Below, one piece after another: positions 59,886 through 64,000 of a stretch of 64,000 nt of DNA. Every line of letters begins with the position of its first letter. Within the stretch, counting starts at the first letter, position 1. The notes under the pieces are model-generated. The model was not told where the DNA came from. It saw nothing but the letters and a program-made list of their open reading frames with translations, and searched no databases. The DNA is from Toxonevra muliebris (taxonomy: Eukaryota; Arthropoda; Insecta; Diptera; Pallopteridae): assembly GCA_963691655.1 (NCBI GenBank), contig OY829326.1, positions 111,697,388-111,761,387 on the forward strand. The letters run 5' to 3'. Position numbers and translations under genes: made by a program.

Positions 59886-62496
59886 ACTAATAAGGAGCCA
59901 ATTGACTGCCCACTCTACGGAGTTGTACATATGCAATGTATGCTTACAACATTTTTTGAGGGAGGAGCAGCTAACCATCCACAAGACGGAGTGCAGAAAA
60001 ATTGTGAGCAGGATGCCGAATGCGGATAAATCGGTAATTAGTTTTAAAAACTATAATAAAATGGTAGATGTACCATTCGTTATATATGCGGATTTTGAAT
60101 GCATTCTTCAAAGTGTTGATACATGCACTCAAAATCCGACATCTAGTTATAGTAATATAGTGAATAAGCACGTCCCTTGTGCATTCAGTTACTTTATCAA
60201 ATGTTCATATAATGACGCATTAAATAAGCACATAATATATAAAGGGGATGATGCCCCCAGCGTATTTATTGATAGCTTAGTTAAGGATATCAAAGATATC
60301 TATTATAAATACACCTCAATTATAAAGCCAATGAATCTTTTATCATTAGAAGAAGAAATTTTTCAAATTAATAGCCCCATTTGCCATATTTGTAAAAAGT
60401 TTTTAAATCAGACAGATAGAGTTTCTAATCATTGTCATCTAACTGGCAAATATAGAGGACCAGCACATTCAGAGTGCAATTTAAAATATGTTTCCCCTAA
60501 ATTTTTCCCAATTTTTTTTCATAACTTTTCTGGCTATGATTGTCATTTATTTGTTAAGGAATTAGCAAATATTCCAGGTGACATTACATTAATTCCTTTA
60601 AATAAGGAATTATATATATCACTTTCAAAGCTTATAGTTGTGAGTGATAATCAAACTATAGAGCTAAGATTTTTAGACTCCTTTAGATTCATGCCCTCAA
60701 GTTTAGAATCTTTAGCTAAAAATCTCATGAAAGAAGATTTTCAAGCAGTTAAGTCAAAGTTCGAAAGTGATAACGAATTTAATTTAATTACTAGAAAAGG
60801 AGTATTCCCTTATGAGTACATAGACTCTTGGGAAAAGTTAAATGAAAATTGTCTCCCATCTCGCGATAAATTTTTCAGTAGATTAAACAACATTGAATGC
60901 TTTGAGGAGGACTTCCAACATGCTCAAAATGTTTGGGATTCCTTCCAGTGCAGATCAATGTGGGATTATCTGGAACTATATTTAACATCTGACGTGCTTC
61001 TGCTTACAGATATTTTTGAAAATTTTAGAAAAATTTGCAAAAAAATATATAATCTTGACCCTTGTCATTATTATACAGCACCTGGTCTGTCATGGGATGC
61101 CATGTTAAAAATAACTGAAATAAAACTTGAACTTTTCAGTGATATTAATATGCAGACATTTGTCCAAAGGGGCATACGGGGAGGCATTGTTCAATGTTCT
61201 AAAAGGCATTCGAAAGCAAACAATAAATATTTGAGTAATTATGATGATGATAAAACATCTGAATATCTCATGTATTTATATGCAAATAATTTGTACGGTT
61301 GGGCTATGTCACAACCGCTACCATATGGTAATTTTGAATGGATTGATGCAATCGATTTTGACATCTCTCAAATAAATTCTGATGTGAGTATAGGTTATAT
61401 TTTGGAAGTGGATTTAGAATATCCAAGTGCTATTCATGATTACCACAATGATTTGCCATTTTGTGCGGAAATCAAAACAGTTGGGGACTCCAAATTTGCG
61501 AAGTTAATACCCAACTTAGGAAATAAAACCAAATATATTATTCATTATCAAAATTTACTGCAATGCCTAAAATATGGTTTAAAATTGTCACAAATTCATA
61601 GAGTTCTACGGTTTAGTCAAAAATGTTGGTTGAAAGACTACATTGATTTAAATACTCACCATAGAACACTAGCAAGAAATGAGTTTGAAAAGAATTTCTT
61701 TAAGCTATTGAATGCCGTGTATGGAAAAACAATGGAAAATGTAGAAAAGCGAAAAGATGTTAAAATAGTGACAGGATGGGAAAATAGAGGGAGACATTTA
61801 GGGGCGAGAGCTCTAATTGCCAAGCCTAATTTTCATAGCTGTACCGAATTCATTACAAATATGGTTGCGGTTCAAATGAATAGAGTGCATATATGCTATG
61901 ATAAACCAATATATTTAGGTTTCTGTGTGCTTGAAATATCAAAGTGGAAAATGTATGATTTCCATTATGATTACATGAAACCTAAATATAATGAAAATTT
62001 GTGTTTGAACTATATGGATACAGATTCATTTGTATACACAATAAAAACTGAAGACTTTTATTGTGATATTGCAAATGATATCGATTCAAAATTTGACACT
62101 TCTGATTATCCCCCCGAAAATCGTTTCAAATTTCCTCAAAAAAATAAAAAAGTTTTGGGAATGATGAAAGACGAAAATCAAGGGAGAATAATGAAAGAAT
62201 TCATTGGCTTAAGGTCAAAAATGTATTCCATTGATGTGGAAAATTGCAATGAAATAACAAAGGCTAAAGGGGTAAAGAAGTCTGTTCTTAAAGATATGGG
62301 TCTAATTGACTATAAAGAGTGTCTTTACAACAAAAAAGTATTTCGTGGATGTATGTATACATTTAAATCAAACATGCATACTGTGTATACAAACGCATTA
62401 AACAAAATAACTTTGAGTTGTAATGATGACAAAAGGTGCATTAGATCTGATGGCATCAATACATACGCTTGGGGGCATTATAGAATAGATGTGTAA
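59886..62496 (+). CDS. Family B DNA polymerase, exon 2 (exonuclease + palm)
   Basis: Encodes the catalytic part of a protein-primed-type PolB (DNA_pol_B_2 class), giving about 1443 residues in all. In order: a C-x2-C-x12-H-x3-C finger (about 59930-60000); Exo I DFE in YADFECIL (60091); an endonuclease VII-like zinc motif HICKKF...HCHLTGKYRGPAHSECN (60390-60480); Exo II NFSGYD (60523-60540); Exo III with Asp at 60991; motif A region NNLYGWAM (61285-61308); motif B NAVYGKTMEN (61711-61740); motif C YMDTDS (62011-62028). The codon at 61279-61281, where the family has the metal-binding Asp of motif A, encodes Tyr. Motif B also looks one residue short. There are no stops or frameshifts. Likely role is replication of a viral or transposon genome; this copy is probably polymerase-dead. 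Confidence 0.88.
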
Positions 62497-62790
62497 GAGT
62501 TCTTTATTTTATAGTTCTTTATTTTATAAGTTTAACTTTATTTGAATATTGTGATTGTATAGTTCTTTATTTTATAAGTTTTGATCCCTTTTATAAAAAA
62601 AAAAGGAAAAATATGTAAATAAATGAAAAAATGTTGTGCTTTGTATTTATTTCAAAATGAATTCTTTATTATTAATAAAATGTTTAATAAAAATAAAAAA
62701 TTACATATGTTCTTATTTTATTTGCAACGATGATTATGCCAAAGTAAGTATTCCATTTTCAGAGGGTTCCAATATTTCTCCGTTTTGTGT
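62497..62790. other. Convergent intergenic region with 21-bp repeats
   Basis: AGTTCTTTATTTTATAAGTTT occurs at about 62512 and 62562, with a third partial copy at 62496. AATAAA-type signals for both converging genes are here (AATAAA at about 62675 on plus; TTTATT repeats for minus). Confidence 0.65.
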
Positions 62791-63984
62791 TTATACAATT
62801 TTTCGTATTTCATTTGTTAGAGGAGTATATTCAATAAGACGATCGTGAAGTAATAAACAATATGCAGACGTATTTGCTGGAATGTTACTTGAAGATTTAA
62901 ATTCGATTCTAATATCAATTGGTCCAGTTTTAACACTTTCATTCTGATATGTCACATCTATTACTATTAACGGTGCATCAGATTTATATTTTTCGGAAGT
63001 TAGAAGTGGTTGAGGATCTCTCATATAATAGGATTGTTGGAATTTTGAATACATTTCATATAATATAGCATAACGATCATGATCAAATTTCACATTTAGA
63101 TCTTCATATGGGTATGTTTCTGAATTTAAATATACTTTCAAGTCAGTGAGATTACAATGTTGAAATGTATTTTTATTCTTTCCATCAGTTGATTGAAATC
63201 CAATAATTATTTGACGTGGCCTTTCATTTTGAAGAGCAAGTTTAACATTCCAAATATGATTTGTACCTGCAACAAGTGTGGGGTTTATATGACAATCCCA
63301 ACTGCGAAATGCTAATTGGATAGGACGGCTGCTTTTAATTGTCTTGTAAATCTCTAGCTTATTTGAATCTGATAGTTGAATATGTGGAACTTTCCACATA
63401 ACATTTGAAATTTGAATTTTAACCTTTTCATTCGGATCAGTAGAAAGAGCAACAAATTCATCCGATTTAGCACGTCGTAGAATTAATTCATGTTTCGCAT
63501 TCAAAATTATTTTATGATAGTCTTCAGCAAATCCTAAAAACATTTTTAAAGGGATGCAAAAGTTAAAATGTCCTTCTTTTGGTACTAATTCTTTATGAGT
63601 TGACCATCCGGCATTCTGCAGCATTTTGCTTTCATTACCGCTTAGAGAAACATAATTTTTCATTGTTGTACTGATTCCTAGATTACGTGTCCGATCAATT
63701 TCCATTCCATTTATTTCATAACGAATTTCATCAAATAAAAATCCTATACAATTGTTTTTGAATTTAATATTATTTGAAACTTTCTTCGGATCTACTGTTA
63801 TTAAACCATCAATAAAAATAAAACTTTCGCTAGGTAAAATGTAGAGATCCTGATGTTGAATAGGTATACGGATTTCATCGCTGTTATTAAATGATTGTAA
63901 GTATGATGAGTAGCTATGATACTCTTTTTTGATAACACTGTCGTCATACAAAGGTTTTTGTAAAATGTTGATTATTTCACTCAT
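62791..63984 (-). CDS. Candidate capsid-type structural protein of the same element
   Basis: 397 residues, ATG at 63984-63982, single open frame, no signal peptide or membrane segment. I recall homologous proteins next to the same polymerase type in aphid, Hydra and other invertebrate genomes. Conserved-looking parts: DEIRIPIQHQDLYILP (around 37-52), FIFIDGLI (56-63), NNCIGFLFDEIRYEINGMEI (around 77-96), then a long predominantly beta-type body. This suits a jelly-roll capsid protein of the Polinton/adintovirus kind, but that fold is inferred, not visible. It is shorter than usual Polinton major capsid proteins. It converges on the polymerase gene with about 300 bp between, and its promoter is cut off by the window edge. 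Confidence 0.55.
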   Translation of the reverse strand: MSEIINILQKPLYDDSVIKKEYHSYSSYLQSFNNSDEIRIPIQHQDLYILPSESFIFIDGLITVDPKKVSNNIKFKNNCIGFLFDEIRYEINGMEIDRTRNLGISTTMKNYVSLSGNESKMLQNAGWSTHKELVPKEGHFNFCIPLKMFLGFAEDYHKIILNAKHELILRRAKSDEFVALSTDPNEKVKIQISNVMWKVPHIQLSDSNKLEIYKTIKSSRPIQLAFRSWDCHINPTLVAGTNHIWNVKLALQNERPRQIIIGFQSTDGKNKNTFQHCNLTDLKVYLNSETYPYEDLNVKFDHDRYAILYEMYSKFQQSYYMRDPQPLLTSEKYKSDAPLIVIDVTYQNESVKTGPIDIRIEFKSSSNIPANTSAYCLLLHDRLIEYTPLTNEIRKIV

Positions 63985-64000
63985 AATGCGTTTTTATTTT

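Overview
The window looks like AT-rich nuclear DNA of a higher (cyclorrhaphan) fly. Grounds: short canonical GT-AG intron, an arthropod-style TATA+TCAGT core promoter, mauritiana-type mariner elements, fly-type non-LTR retrotransposons, many TA/CATA microsatellites, and a nuclear-encoded complex I gene. A tephritid fruit fly is my best guess, but nothing in the sequence proves it. There are no operons, CRISPR arrays or bacterial features.

Layout. From 1 to about 46.5 kb the window is a graveyard of mobile elements in gene-poor AT-rich sequence: a 1.25-kb terminal-inverted-repeat (TIR) element carrying a nested piggyBac-like MITE (233-1510); a MITE at 3.57 kb; a foldback at 5.46-6.72 kb; TIR elements at 7.16 and 8.59 kb; two ORFs of an apparent element-borne C2H2 family (9.8-10.7 kb); relics of non-LTR retrotransposons (13.56, 15.47, 21.18, 26.74, 37.0, 42.0 kb); four mariner copies (16.0, 32.3, 36.7, 49.1 kb); a hAT element with a perfect 8-bp target-site duplication (19.47-20.19 kb); Tc1 and other IS630-Tc1-mariner transposase relics (25.9, 27.6, 28.9 kb); a Harbinger-like MITE nested in a TIR element (33.6-35.8 kb); and two foldbacks whose arms are built of short tandem repeats (39.56-41.44 and 44.69-45.48 kb).

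The only clear host gene is an intronless, proline-rich paralogue of the complex I 51-kDa flavoprotein subunit (NDUFV1/ND-51), 46502-48037 on the minus strand. It keeps the residues expected for NADH, FMN and the N3 iron-sulphur cluster. After it come mariner copy 4, a TIR element with GGTATGAGACA repeats, and a 2.5-kb inverted-repeat element into which a second copy of the 1.25-kb element has inserted.

The right end (about 56.0-64.0 kb) is the most unusual part. A two-exon gene encodes a roughly 1443-residue protein-primed-type family B DNA polymerase with N-terminal zinc fingers. It converges on a 397-residue protein that I take to be a candidate capsid-type protein of the same Polinton/adintovirus-like element. 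Upstream lies about 1.7 kb of tandem repeats, including perfect 20-bp-arm hairpins separated by GGGGAAT heptamers with G-quadruplex potential. The element runs off the right edge. Its coding frames are open, but the polymerase has lost the first catalytic aspartate (motif A), so this copy is probably not replication-competent.
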